NCBI GenBank assembly: GCA_963556695.1
Contig: CAUWAG010000003.1
Coordinates: 62,001 to 126,000 of the forward strand
Direction: 5' to 3'
Length of the DNA stretch: 64,000 bases
Source: Anthostomella pinea
Taxonomy: Eukaryota; Ascomycota; Sordariomycetes; Xylariales; Xylariaceae
This document shows, one piece after another, positions 45,864 to 56,488 of the stretch; position 1 is the stretch's first letter, and each line of letters opens with the position of its first letter. The translations under genes were made by a program, and so were the position numbers. The notes under the pieces were generated by a model. The model did no database searches, was not told the DNA's origin, and saw nothing but the letters and a program-made list of their open reading frames with translations.

Positions 45864-47317
45864 ATGAGCATGTTCGAAAACCTCTGTACACTGCCGTTGA
45901 GCGCCGAGCTCTTCACCCAAGCTATCCACCCGACCGAACCTCTCCTCGGAGTCGGCCTTTCCACCGGTCACGTACAATGCTTCCGACTCCCCGCTGCCGA
46001 TCGATCGTCAGAAGATGACGCCGACTTGAGCGTGCTTTCGGACGGCAAAGGAACGATCGATACGGCCTGGCGCACTCGCAGACACAAGGGTAGTTGCCGC
46101 AGTTTGGCCTTTAGCAACGATGGCTCGGGTAAGTTGCACCCAGTGCATACCTTAGTGACCATGATCCAATTGCCACCTGTGCCCCAGCGGCAGTCTTACA
46201 GTGGCGGTGGCAATGCCGGTATCAATAAAGCTGACCCGGGGACCCTTCAGCTCTGTACTCGGCAGGGACCGACTCCCTCCTCAAACATTTCTCTCCCGTC
46301 ACCGGTCAGGTCGTGTCCAAGATCGCCATACCCACGACCAAGACGGTCCCTGACGCACCGACGTTGCTCCATGTCCTATCACCGCAAACTTTACTGCTGG
46401 CCTGCGATTCTGGCGTCCTCCACCTTCTGGACCTCCGAGACGGTGCCCTTGCCGCGTCCAAGCCGCAACAAAGCCATTTCCCCCACGACGACTTTGTGTC
46501 TAGCATCACGCCCCTCGCCCCCTCGGCCGAGAGCACGAGTGGCTACAGCAAGCAGTGGATATCCACGGGTGGCACGACATTGGCGGTGACGGATCTGCGG
46601 CGCGGCGTGCTAGTGCGCAGCGACGACCAGGAGGATGAGCTCATGTGCTCGACGTTCGTCCCGGGCATGGGGCCCAAGAAGAACAGAGACAATGGCGTGG
46701 TAGCTGTGGGAACGGGCTCGGGAGTTTTGACCTTGTGGGACAAGGGAGCGTGGGACGATCAGCAGGATCGGGTCATCATCGACTCGTTCAAAGGGGGCGG
46801 CGAGAGTCTCGACTGTGTCGTGCAGGTCCCCGAGGACATCGGAAGAGGCAAGAAGGTCGTGGTCGGCTTGGGCGATGGCAGCATGCGCATCGTGGACCTA
46901 ACGAAGAGAGAAGTGGCCGGGCTCTTTCGACACGACGAAGTCGATGCCGTGGTCGGGCTCGGATTCGACGGACAGGGACGGATGATCAGCGGAGGAGGAC
47001 AGACGATCAAGATCTGGCAGGAATCGGCAATGTTCAAGAAGACCAGCAATGATGACGACGAAGACGAGGATTTCGACAGTAGTGACGAGGACGAATCAGA
47101 CAATTCGGACGCTGGTGATGACGGTACCGAACCGATGCAAAGCACGGGCAAGCGGCAGGCAAGCAAGGACTCGGACTCGGACTCGGACGACTCGGACAGC
47201 TCGGACAGCTCAGACGAAGGCCGCAAACGTGGCAAGAAGAGGAAGAAGGGCAAGGCGAAAGTCGAACTTGGTCCCCATGGAGCTCATGGGATACTGAAAT
47301 TCAAAGGCTTGGATTAG
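45864..47317 (+). CDS. JIP5: WD-repeat protein JIP5 (WDR55-like, ribosome biogenesis)
   Basis: Nucleolar beta-propeller protein linked to 60S ribosome biogenesis in yeast. Two exons, 45864-46128 and 46251-47317; 443 aa. The 122-bp intron joins FSNDGS to [14 protein letters not shown], rebuilding the second propeller blade. The N-terminus [30 protein letters not shown] is the conserved first blade; later blades include [17 protein letters not shown] and [19 protein letters not shown]. The last quarter is an acidic Asp/Ser/Glu stretch followed by a basic [14 protein letters not shown] segment, a typical nucleolar tail, and ends [10 protein letters not shown]. Confidence 0.9.
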
Positions 47318-47777
47318 ACCTCGCACATGTACGACCAGCCATGCTTTCATGATCCTGTTTCCTCTCCCATCCACATGACGATACCCAGCTAGCTACGAAA
47401 GAGTAATGAGCAGTCTTAGCACACTCAAGAGAGAAAAAGTACGTCGTAAGGTAGGGATTTGAAATGATGAACAGATACGCTATGTCTATAGTACAGGAGG
47501 TAGGTTTCGTACTCTGGACCTGATGGTCCCTGTCCCTGGTATTTTGGGGGATGCGGGGTAGCTCTTGAGCTCCGAACCCCCACCGCGGGGTAGCGAGAGA
47601 CCCCCCCTTTGCTCCCATTCATGTGTACCTCGTCGCGCACACCAGACCGTAGGCCACGATAAATGTTAACTGTCTGAACAACATGGAGAGACAGCATCAA
47701 GGAGATGTCGGACGGCACTCCTTCGGTTGCTTGTGGTAATATATCTACCACATGGTACACGTCCCCCGAACTGCCAC
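47318..47777. other. intergenic between convergent JIP5 and qutE
   Basis: 3'-3' gap that forms the left border of the quinate cluster. No feature seen. Confidence 0.5.
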
Positions 47778-48233
47778 TCACAGCTTCTCCTTGATCTTCA
47801 TGTGCTTGGCGGCAAACTCGATGGCGGCAGTATAACCGTAGACGCCCAGGCCGCAGATCATGGCGATGGCCTTGTCGGTGAAGTAGCTGTGGTGGCGGAA
47901 GGGCTCGCGCGCGTGCACGTTGGACACGTGCAGCTCGACGAATGGGATGCCGACGCCCAGCAGCGCGTCGCGGATCGCCACGCTCGTGTGCGTGAAGCCG
48001 CCCGGGTTGATGACGATGGCGTCGACGCCGTTTCGTGCTGCCGCCTGGATGCGGTCGATGATGGCGCCCTCGTGGTTCGACTGGAAGGCCTCGAGCGTGA
48101 CTGATAGTGTTGACGCCTGCTGCTGCGCCGCTGCCTCGACATCGGCCAGCGTCGCGCTGCCGTAGATGTCGGGCTCCCGCGTGCCGAGCAGGTTGAGGTT
48201 CGGCCCGTTGATGAGGAGGATGGAGCGAGGCAT
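47778..48233 (-). CDS. qutE: catabolic 3-dehydroquinase (type II dehydroquinate dehydratase)
   Basis: Second step of quinate use: 3-dehydroquinate to 3-dehydroshikimate. Intronless, 151 aa, the normal size of the dodecameric type II enzyme and unrelated to the type I domain of AROM. Motifs in order: [18 protein letters not shown] (mobile loop with the essential Arg and Tyr), [17 protein letters not shown] (Asn and substrate contacts), [17 protein letters not shown] (catalytic His). It equals qa-2 of Neurospora. It diverges from qutG across an 850-bp promoter that contains a weak QutA-type site, so both are likely to be induced by quinate together. Confidence 0.97.
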   Translation of the reverse strand: MPRSILLINGPNLNLLGTREPDIYGSATLADVEAAAQQQASTLSVTLEAFQSNHEGAIIDRIQAAARNGVDAIVINPGGFTHTSVAIRDALLGVGIPFVELHVSNVHAREPFRHHSYFTDKAIAMICGLGVYGYTAAIEFAAKHMKIKEKL

Positions 48234-48568
48234 CGTGGATGGCTGTTCAGTGGTGCAAATGGGTATGTTGGATCGAGCCGAGTCGTATTATCCGAGTCGA
48301 GAGGTGATAGCGCTTGTAAGTAACTGTGGGCGGAAGTGGTGGGAACGTCTCTTGAGAGCTTCTCTATCGTCTTGTCGTCTGTCGTCTGTGATGTAGTCCT
48401 ACAGTCGAGACACATGTGCATCTTCATACCTTACACGTATCGACAATCTCCAGATCGTATTACCTCCGCATAACCCCACATTCCCCTCTACCATTACGGG
48501 TAGGTACCCCGATGGATGTCCACGTTTGCGCTGTAAGAAGTACGGTAAGAGTCAAGACGGATATGAGG

Positions 48569-48584
48569 GGATAAGCCTTCTCCC
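48569..48584 (+). promoter_or_regulatory. candidate QutA/QA-1F binding site (weak)
   Basis: GGATAAGCCTTCTCCC. The left half matches the recalled palindrome GGATAA-N4-TTATCC exactly; the right half has three mismatches. It lies about 336 bp upstream of qutE and 500 bp upstream of qutG. Confidence 0.35.
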
Positions 48585-48879
48585 TTGCACCCCACACGAT
48601 GCAGCATCTCCGTCCGAAGCAGAAGCCGGTTCGGCGGTAGATATGCGCTATGAAGTAATTCCGGTGGAGGCCGACCCAGCCCCTAAAGCGCCCGCCCGCA
48701 TTTCACTTTCCAAGGTGTACAGTACAGTAGACGGAATGGCGACCGCGCATCGCGGACAAGCAATCATTCGGCTTGTAGCGGTTGAACGCCCCTCGAAGTC
48801 AACTGCCAGACACCTGTATTGTACCGACAGATGGTCAGGCCAGGGAATTGTGACAGTTCTGACAAATCTCACTTGCACT

Positions 48880-48903
48880 GATAAGCCACCTGCTGGCCTT
48901 ATC
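48880..48903. promoter_or_regulatory. inverted pair of GATA sites
   Basis: GATAAGCCA and its near-mirror TGGCCTTATC flank a short spacer, about 180 bp upstream of qutG. Such paired HGATAR sites are typical AreA/NIT2 targets; they could also act as degenerate QutA half-sites. Confidence 0.35.
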
Positions 48904-49083
48904 TATCACCATAGGTAGGCAAGTAGTCATTGACTTTGGGTGTTTGGGTGCTCAAGCTGTCAAGGTGCCTATCATATCTCTATCTGGTGACTCTTCCCTG
49001 CCCCGAGGTGTCCGATCATTGACTGTTTGGTTCCACATAAATTCCTGCCCAACTGTCAGACTTGCTCAAATATATCCGACGAC

Positions 49084-50403
49084 ATGGTCGACCTCACCGA
49101 ACAGGAGCTCGGCGATGTCTACGCCTTTGCCGTCCAACTGGGCAAAGACGCCGGCAATATGCTCATGGACTTTGCCCGGGCAAGATGGGGAGACAAGGGC
49201 GTCGGGGAACAATCCTTTTCCGAGAAGGACAACGCGGTCGACATAGTCACCAAGGCTGACGAAGGTAGGTTCAAGACATGGGTGTGGGGTGTTGGTCTAT
49301 AGCCTCCAATCCGGGTAGTCAGTCCTCTTTGGTCCTAGGAAGTTGAGGCCCGAGGGTGAGGTGTACTCGTATAGTCCGGCTTGCTGATTCCCTGTCCGAC
49401 GTAGATGTGGAGGCTTTCATCAAGAACTCCATCGAGAAGAGATATCCCTCGCACAAGTACGTCAATGGATGCATCAGTAAGCCAGTACCACATGGAACTG
49501 ACACCGTCACAGGTTCCTCGGCGAAGAGACCTATGCCAAAGGGGGGTCACGCGAGTACCTAATCGGCAGTGAGCCGACATGGTGTGTTGACCCCCTGGAC
49601 GGCACAGTCAACTACACGCACCTGTTTCCCATGTTCTGTGTCTCGATCGGCTTCATCCTGAATGGCAAGGCCACGATAGGCGTCATCAATGCCCCGTTCA
49701 TGAACCACTTCTTCTCGGCGTGCAAAGGCAAAGGGGCATGGCTCAACGAGACCCAGCCACTGCCCCTGATGCGGAACCCTGTGCCCCCTATTCCCGCCCG
49801 CGCACCTGGAGGGTGCATCCTCTCATGCGAGTGGGGTAAGGACAGGCGGGACATCCCAGATGGGAACATGCACCGAAAGGTTGAGAGTTTCATGAACATG
49901 GCCGCTGAGGTCGGCGGGCGGGACGGCAGGGGCGGCATGGTCCACGGCGTCAGAAGCCTTGGGAGCGCGACGCTGGATCTGGCCTATGTCGCGATGGGCT
50001 CCCTCGACATCTGGTGGGAAGGTGGTTGCTGGGAATGGTGAGTGTGTTGATGCGTGAAATCCCGGGAAAACGTTCTGACGAGACAAAGGGACGTTGCCGC
50101 CGGCATAGCCATCCTACAAGAAGCCGGCGGGCTTGTCACGACTGCTAATCCGCCCGAAGATCACCAAACAGCAGATATCGCGGATGTTCGGTTAGGCAGC
50201 CGGTTGTATCTTGCCATCAGGTTTGTCACTGCTTCTGATGATACCCGGTCCTTTCTCTCCGAGTTGGCATGATCCGTGACTAACTTTGTCCAAGACCAGC
50301 AGGACCTTCAGAGACCGAGACGGGACGACAGACGCAAGAGAGGGTTGTTCGTGAAGTGTGGAAACGAGTGAGGGAACTCGACTACAATAGACCAGGTGCT
50401 TGA
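49084..50403 (+). CDS. qutG: inositol-monophosphatase-family protein QutG
   Basis: Member of the Mg-dependent, Li-sensitive phosphatase fold; conserved in fungal quinate clusters (qa-x in Neurospora), with a role that is still unclear. Five exons: 49084-49264, 49405-49456, 49513-50037, 50089-50220, 50295-50403; 332 aa. Exon 2 is only 52 nt. All three metal-site motifs are rebuilt and intact: FLGEETYAKGG, VDPLDGTVNYTHLFP and GGCWEWDVAAGIAILQEAGG (the last across intron 3). So a working phosphatase is expected. The last intron uses a GTTTGT donor and a CCAAG acceptor; this choice gives a C-terminus (RPAGPSETE... LDYNRPGA) that looks like the family end, whereas other acceptors do not. Divergent from qutE, convergent with qutB (146 bp apart). 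Confidence 0.93.
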
Positions 50404-50549
50404 TGGATTAGTGATGGAGTGGGCGGGAACTTATATTCAGAGAGACTGCCCTAATAATACATGACCCGTCTTTCATGATCATCATCCTTCCACAGAAACG
50501 CCTGTACTATGCTGGTTGTCCGTGAAACACAAGTTGGAAGACGCAGCGG

Positions 50550-51627
50550 TCATAACTTGCTCTGCTCTAGTCTCGCAGCGATCACCTCCTTACCTTTGCT
50601 CACAGGCAAATCCCGTACCTCTATTCCGGTCCAAAACTTCTCCTGGTATCACGGTCAGCTCGACCAAGGGCCCTTGGGAGTGATGGCTGCGGCTTACCTG
50701 CTCGAAACCTTGCCATATCATGGCTTCCGTGCCCAATATCACCTGCCACCCAGCACGTTCTGCGATGCCGCCCAGCTCGGTGAACGGCGTGGGGTTGTAA
50801 CACATCTCGAGCATGCTTCCTTTCTTTTCCTTGTTCAGGAATGTCTCGATGACTGCACGCGCCGTCTTCTCTTCGGGCGAGTTGGGAGGGAAATCAGGTA
50901 CGCATGCCACTATGGCACCCGGGGCCTCGAGCTGCTCGGCCTGTTCCGCCGTCGAGACGTGCACCAGGGTGTCGCCATAGCCCCGAGCCTTGCAGTCCCG
51001 GATGACGGCGTCGACCTCGCTCTTGTCGCGGTTCACCAGGTAGATCTTGGTGGCGCGCATCCACTTCCACAGGGCGTAGACGGCGCTGCGTGCTGCACCC
51101 CCTCCCCCGACCACCATGCCCGGCCGGTCGTGGAAGACGCCGTCCGGATCGGCCACGTTCTGGTAGAAAGATTCGCGGACGCCGACGACGTCCGTGTTGG
51201 TACCACAGATGATGCGCTTCCCGTCTCTCTCGCGGAAGTAGATGGTGTTGCAGGCGCCCACCTCTCTGCACTCTTCCGTCATCTCGTCCAGGTGCTCCAT
51301 GATGGTCATCTTGTTCGGCATCGTGACAGATGCTCCTAGACAGACAGATCACGTCAACATCATCGGCGTTGCTTACATCCCGGAAGAAGGGGTCATACCG
51401 AAGCATTTGGTGTCTTTGATCAGTTGCAGGAACTGCGGAATGTCTGCCGAGTCCAGACGGAACTGTTCCCAGTTCAAGCCCAACTCTCGGAATACCGTAC
51501 CGTGGAAAACTGGCGACATAGAGGCCGCGATCTTGACGCCAAAGAGATATCCCACTCGGTCGAGCTCGGCGACCTTGGCTCCCATCTCGACCGGAACAGC
51601 CCCCATCGTCACAGGTATCAGATCCAA
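50550..51627 (-). CDS. qutB: quinate/shikimate 5-dehydrogenase (NAD-type)
   Basis: First catabolic step: oxidises quinate to 3-dehydroquinate and shikimate to 3-dehydroshikimate. Three minus-strand exons: 51627-51399, 51335-50698, 50642-50550; 319 aa. The first intron (63 bp) joins KDTKCF to GASVTMPNK, whose Lys is catalytic; the second (55 bp) joins WQGFEQ to [13 protein letters not shown]. The substrate loop is ASMSPVFHG; the catalytic Asp partner is in [10 protein letters not shown]; the dinucleotide fold has [16 protein letters not shown] and ends its second strand in VNRD, an acidic end that favours NAD over NADP. Equals qa-3. Divergent from qutD over 1.2 kb. Confidence 0.95.
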
Positions 51628-52819
51628 GCAGGCGAGTAACGGTGGACGGTGTGGATTTATGGTGCCGCGGGTGTGTATTCTGCGCTCTTGAATGAGGGCT
51701 CTTGATGCTGGCTGAAAGGATACACGCTGGAAGGCAGTTCAACCAGAGGCAAGCGTACTATGGAAATCTACTGATCTTCCGTCCAGTCCGCGGCACCTCT
51801 TTTCAACAGTAGTACTAGTGGTGCCGGGGCGGGACCACCGCATCCGCAGCATATCTCGGGTCCCCTCGCTTGCCCACAACCCACAACCCACAACCTCTGG
51901 AGCTAGACATGCCGTCGTGTATCGGGTTCAGTTCGTTGTTTTTGGTTGGCCGGTTGAACATTGATGCGAATGTAGGGACCTACTGTAGGTATGTTGGCTG
52001 TCTAGCCACAACTGACATGACGACCAGCGGATGTTTCTTCATCCCACAGTCACAGTGGCAGTTTTGGCCAAACTGAAGAACCAGGGTGGCCCACCCCACC
52101 ACCACTACCACCATCGAACGCCGGAACGCCTGGGTATCTGGATAAGTCTTCTTCCATGGCTGGCTGTCTTCAAGGGGGCCCCTGTCTCCATTACCCCAGA
52201 TCGCCTTCCCCAGAGCCCCTACTTCTAATCCCTCGTCGAGTCTCAGTCACTGCCCCGGCCGCCTGGGACGAGTCATGGCATCGTCTCGGATGGACACAAC
52301 CACTCGCTGGTCAGCAGGACTGGAAAATACTAGCAGAAGTCTCTAGTAGTCAACTATACACACCTGATCGACTTGGCAGCCGGCTTTCTTTCCACTTAGG
52401 ATCCTGCCCGTCGAAAGCCTGTAAGCATCCCCCTATCCATAGTCACTCGCCCGTCAGAAATAGAAGGGATGTTCGTTCTGCCAACACGCCGGGGCCGATT
52501 CAGGCCCGTCTGGACTCTGAATATGTACGCACTGCGGGTATACCCAAGGTTCTGGGTCGGCAGACTAACCTGAACAGGGTAAGAACTCTCATCTCGAATC
52601 ACGTCGACCCCAGACTCGCAACTCCAGCCTCTCCACCTCCACACTCGGGGCCCCGGATTCTTCGGAGTATAACTATCGACATCCCAGACACGACAAGGGC
52701 CTGATCGACACCACTCTCATCAACTCACCTCGTGGCCTCACTGCCCTGAACTGAACTGTCATCTTCGTCATCTTCTGTACCACTGCCCATCGCAGTATCC
52801 ATCCGTTCCGGTCTGCATC
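51628..52819. other. divergent promoter of qutB and qutD
   Basis: 1.19 kb shared control region with a QutA-like site (52140-52155) and several CCCCAC/CCCCAG-type CreA-like words (e.g. 52092-52097). A left half-site GGGTAAGAAC is also present near 52577. No gene supported. Confidence 0.55.
52140..52155 (+). promoter_or_regulatory. candidate QutA/QA-1F binding site
   Basis: GGATAAGTCTTCTTCC: left half exact, right half two mismatches to GGATAA-N4-TTATCC. About 510 bp upstream of qutB and 665 bp upstream of qutD. Confidence 0.45.
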
Positions 52820-54784
52820 ATGGGGCTGCTCACCCTGAAAGAAGACAGGCCGACGCCCAAGTGCGTCTACAACTGGCGCGTCTACGCCTGCGCATCCATC
52901 GCATCCTTCGCCTCGTGTATGATCGGGTACGATTCGGCCTTCATAGGCACCACCATCCATCTCCCGTCGTTCCAGGACGAGTTCGGGTTTGAAAAGCTCA
53001 CCGCCGGCGAAAAGGCCTCCCTGTCCGCCAACATCGTGTCGCTGTACCAGGCCGGCGCCTTCTTTGGCAGCTTCTTCGCCTATGTCTCGACCCATTACCT
53101 CGGCCGGCGCAAGTCGCTCTTCGTCTTCGCCGCCGTCTTCATCCTCGGCGCGGGTTTGATGCTTGGTGCCACCGGCGAACGGGGGCTCGGACTCATCTAT
53201 GGCGGCCGCGTGCTAGCTGGTATCGGTGTAGGCGCCTGTTCGATGATCGTGCCTATCTACATCTCCGAGCTGTCTCCGCCTGCTGCCCGGGGACAGCTGG
53301 TGGGGATCTATGAGCTTGGATGGCAGATCGGAGGCCTGGTCGGTTTCTGGATCAACTAGTGAGTACCCCTGCAGTCGTTTGTTCACCCGTCTTTCTGCTA
53401 TGTCTGAAGACCTTCGCCCTACGTCAGGGGTGCTATACCCGGACCTGGGGGGCTCAGAAGTCTAGAGCAATATCCAGAGTGGACGAATCGAGCAATGACG
53501 AGCAATTTACTAACTCGAAACGTTGCAGTGGCGTCAACACGACACTGGCCCCGAGTCACAGCCAGTGGCTCATCCCCTTTGCGGTGCAGTTGATCCCCGC
53601 CGGCCTTTTATTCCTCGGCGCCCTGTGGATTAGGGAGTCTCCAAGGTGGCTGTTTTTGAATAACAAGCGAGAAGAGGCCATGGCAAACCTGTGCTGGATC
53701 CGCAAGCTCGACGTGAACGACCTGTACATCATCGAAGAAGTCAATTACATCGACGAAGAATTGGAGCGGTACAGGCGAGAGGTCGGCGCCGGCTTCTGGA
53801 AGCCCTTTGCCTCTCTGAAATCGAAGACGGTCCAGTGGCGTTTCTTCCTGGGAAGCAGTGCGTACTCCCATGTCCCTTGCCTCTGACCCTGGTTTCGGGA
53901 GTCGGAGACTGTAGCTCCTGACTCCGGAGACGATCTCGAAGACTGTGACTAACGCCTGATTTTGTGAATAGTGTTCTTTCTCTGGCAGAATGGTTCCGGC
54001 ATCAACGCCATCAACTATTACAGCCCTACAGTGTTCTCGAGCTTGGGAATCACGGGAACCAACACGGGCTTCTTGACGACTGGAATCTTTGGTGTCGTCA
54101 AGACTGTCGTCACTATAATTTGGCTCCTGTACCTGATCGATCACCTGGGCCGCCGAAATCTCCTGCTTTTTGGAGCATTTGGTGGCTCTGTTTGCATGTG
54201 GATCATCGGCGCATACATCAAGGTTGCCGATCCCGCGAAGAACCCGACTAAGGAGCTGTCCTCTGGCGGTATCGCTGCCATCTTCTTCTTCTACCTGTGG
54301 ACAGTCTTCTACACGCCGAGCTGGAACGGAACGCCATGGGTTCTGAACTCGGAGATGTTCGACCAGAATACAAGGTGAGCATTCTTCCTCAAGAGCCCCT
54401 ATGAAGAAATCTACGGCACACCTGATTGCTAACATCATCGACAGATCTCTGGGTCAGGCCTCGGCTGCTGCAAGCAATTGGTTCTGGAACTTCATCATCT
54501 CTCGCTTCACACCGCAGATGTTCCTGACGATGGGCTACGGCGTGTATTTCTTCTTCGCCTCGCTCATGCTTCTGTCCGTCGTTTTCGTCTTCTTCCTAGT
54601 GCCCGAGACCAAGGGGATTCCACTGGAGGCTATGGACAGGCTCTTTGCGGTGAAGCCAGTGCGCATGGCGCGCGCGCAAATCATGGATGAGCTACATGCG
54701 CAAGACGCCGAGTTCCGGAGGAATGCGGAGGGGGTCAACCTCTCCGAGGAAAAGATGCAGTTTGAGCATAAAGATGCAGTTTGA
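52820..54784 (+). CDS. qutD: quinate permease (MFS sugar-transporter family)
   Basis: Imports quinate, the inducer and substrate of the cluster. Four exons: 52820-53358, 53529-53857, 53972-54374, 54445-54784; 536 aa, close to known QutD/Qa-y. Introns of 170, 114 and 70 bp keep frame (FWIN-Y|GVNTT, FFLGS|MFFLWQNGSG, DQNTR|SLGQA). Family marks: NWRVYACASIASFASCMIGYDSAFIG (helix 1), YLGRRKSLF, GRVLAGIGVGACSMIVPIYISELSPP, RESPRWLF, FLWQNGSGINAINYYSPT, HLGRRNLL and VPETKGIPLEAMD. The motif QNGSG in place of the sugar-transporter QQxTG is typical of quinate permeases. The stop codon lies in a 19-bp tandem duplication, so the last residues differ from what a single copy would encode. Confidence 0.96.
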
Positions 54785-54787
54785 GCA
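54751..54787 (+). repeat. 19-bp tandem duplication across the qutD stop codon
   Basis: Two copies of AAAGATGCAGTTTGAGCA (54751-54768 and 54770-54787) with a one-base spacer. The first is read K-M-Q-F-E-H, the second in a shifted frame as K-D-A-V-stop. Confidence 0.85.
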
Positions 54788-55432
54788 ACGCGAGAGTGTC
54801 TGGATCCATTATTGTCATACCGCCACGAGGTAGATAGGTAATAGGCAAGCTGAGCAGACTTAATGTATGAATGATTCTACCATTGCCGAGACGCGAAATG
54901 CTGTGAATGTAGTCGGCTTGCGACACGGCAGGAAAGGCTGGAAACGCATACCTATGGTCCTCATTGCCAAGCAGAAGATTGGCGAGGTTGACTTATCCAG
55001 AGTATATCAGGACATGCAAGTATAGTGAGCGATATTGAAGGTTTTGTGTATACCCGAATCCTGACAGAACCACATGCGGCTCGGTCCATCAGCCAGCTCC
55101 ACCATTACATGATGCTATTTAGCAAGATTTACCCCAGCGATAATACAATTGTATAAGGAAGGTAGGTCGTATGTTGATCATCTGATCGAAAACCTAGGGA
55201 GGCTGAAGTGACCATACAAGATCAAACCCAGAAAAGTGTGTTCTGCCAATATTCGGGAATTCATAAAACCTTCGGTACATAGTCTTCGTGTATTACGCCT
55301 GATTTCTAGAAGAAGACTGCATGATTAGTAGACTACCGTACTCTAGTGAAATCCCCCAATGTTACAATGTGGTATCCGCCAACGCCTACAAAATGCCGGT
55401 CACCATGGACTCACTCCATGTCTAGGTATCCA
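54785..55432. other. intergenic between convergent qutD and qutC
   Basis: AT-rich 3'-3' gap; no gene or clear element. Confidence 0.5.
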
Positions 55433-56488
55433 TCACAACGAAGCCGTGACTCTCTCTTGAGCTGGGCTGTCTACCCTCAGTTTCATGTCCTTGACCAGCT
55501 TCTCCCAAGCAACAGCACCCCTGCTGGCCAACTCCTCGGGCACAACCGCATCTTCATCCGACATCCTCCTGTTGAACAGCTCCATGCTGACCCAACCCTC
55601 GAACCCGAGGCCATGGAAAATCGCCTTCGATATCCCGGTAATCGGCAGGTAGGCCCCACGATCCTTCTCCCCGTAGAACAACCTGCAGTTTCGAGACCAG
55701 CTCATGCGCGTGGGCTGCTCTTCGTTGTAATATGCGTGGCCTTTGATCAAAGGCTGGGCGAGGCGCTCGGCATCGACTACTTGGACATAGAAGACTTTGC
55801 GGACGTCCACATCTGCCACGAGACGGGCTATCGACTCGCGGACTGCCTCGTCGCAATTCGAGGTGCGTCCAGTGGACGCGGCCGGGTCCGCGTAGATGCG
55901 TCCGGCAATATTGAACGTGTCGAGACAGAGACCGAAGTTGGGTCGGTCAACCGCCTGGACGATTTCCCAGCTCTGCTCCCACAGATCGCAACGGGTGCCC
56001 CAACATAAGGCTTCGTACACGAACCGGATCGGGGGCTGCTCTTGAAGTCCCATATCAGCGACCTTCCGAAGATCCGCCACGGCGAGACTTCGATCTTCTG
56101 AGAGTTCCGAGGCGGGAAGGAAACTAGATGGGATTTGGACAATGTCTGTGCGGAGGACGCGGGCCAGTTGGAACCAGAATGACAGCTTGTCCAGACGTCT
56201 GCTGTGTTGTTGCCGGTCGAGGAGTCCCTCGTAGTGGGCGAATGGCTGCAGACATAGTATAGCGATGCGCCTTGCGTGGCAGAGCTGACGGATGATGTGG
56301 GCTGCTTCGAGTTCATTCTCTGCCGTGGCACCGCCGGGTAGCTGCTGTGCGATGTCGAGCAGGTCCTCATGGAACAGCTCTATGCCCTGATAGCCGTATA
56401 GCCGAGCCATGTCGAGCTTGTGGGTGAACGAATGACCCGCGAAGCAACGCCCGAGCGACATGGATGTTATTGCTAACCTACACGGCAT
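55433..56488 (-). CDS. qutC: 3-dehydroshikimate dehydratase
   Basis: Third catabolic step: 3-dehydroshikimate to protocatechuate, committing carbon to the beta-ketoadipate route. TIM-barrel, metal-dependent, xylose-isomerase/AP-endonuclease-2-like fold. Intronless, 351 aa. The open frame extends 77 codons upstream, but I start at MPCRLAITSMSLGRCFAGHSF, which is the conserved N-terminus. Metal-site regions visible: GYQGIELFHEDL, VYEALCWGTRCDLWEQ, FGLCLDTFNIAGRIYADP, KVFYVQVVDAERL and GWVSMELFNRRM. Equals qa-4. A strong QutA-type site lies about 700 bp upstream (57191-57206). Confidence 0.95.
   Translation of the reverse strand: MPCRLAITSMSLGRCFAGHSFTHKLDMARLYGYQGIELFHEDLLDIAQQLPGGATAENELEAAHIIRQLCHARRIAILCLQPFAHYEGLLDRQQHSRRLDKLSFWFQLARVLRTDIVQIPSSFLPASELSEDRSLAVADLRKVADMGLQEQPPIRFVYEALCWGTRCDLWEQSWEIVQAVDRPNFGLCLDTFNIAGRIYADPAASTGRTSNCDEAVRESIARLVADVDVRKVFYVQVVDAERLAQPLIKGHAYYNEEQPTRMSWSRNCRLFYGEKDRGAYLPITGISKAIFHGLGFEGWVSMELFNRRMSDEDAVVPEELASRGAVAWEKLVKDMKLRVDSPAQERVTASL

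Larger units (their letters stand above)
48234..49083. other. divergent promoter of qutE and qutG
   Basis: 850-bp shared control region. Candidate elements (a QutA-like site and an inverted GATA pair) are listed separately. No gene supported. Confidence 0.6.
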
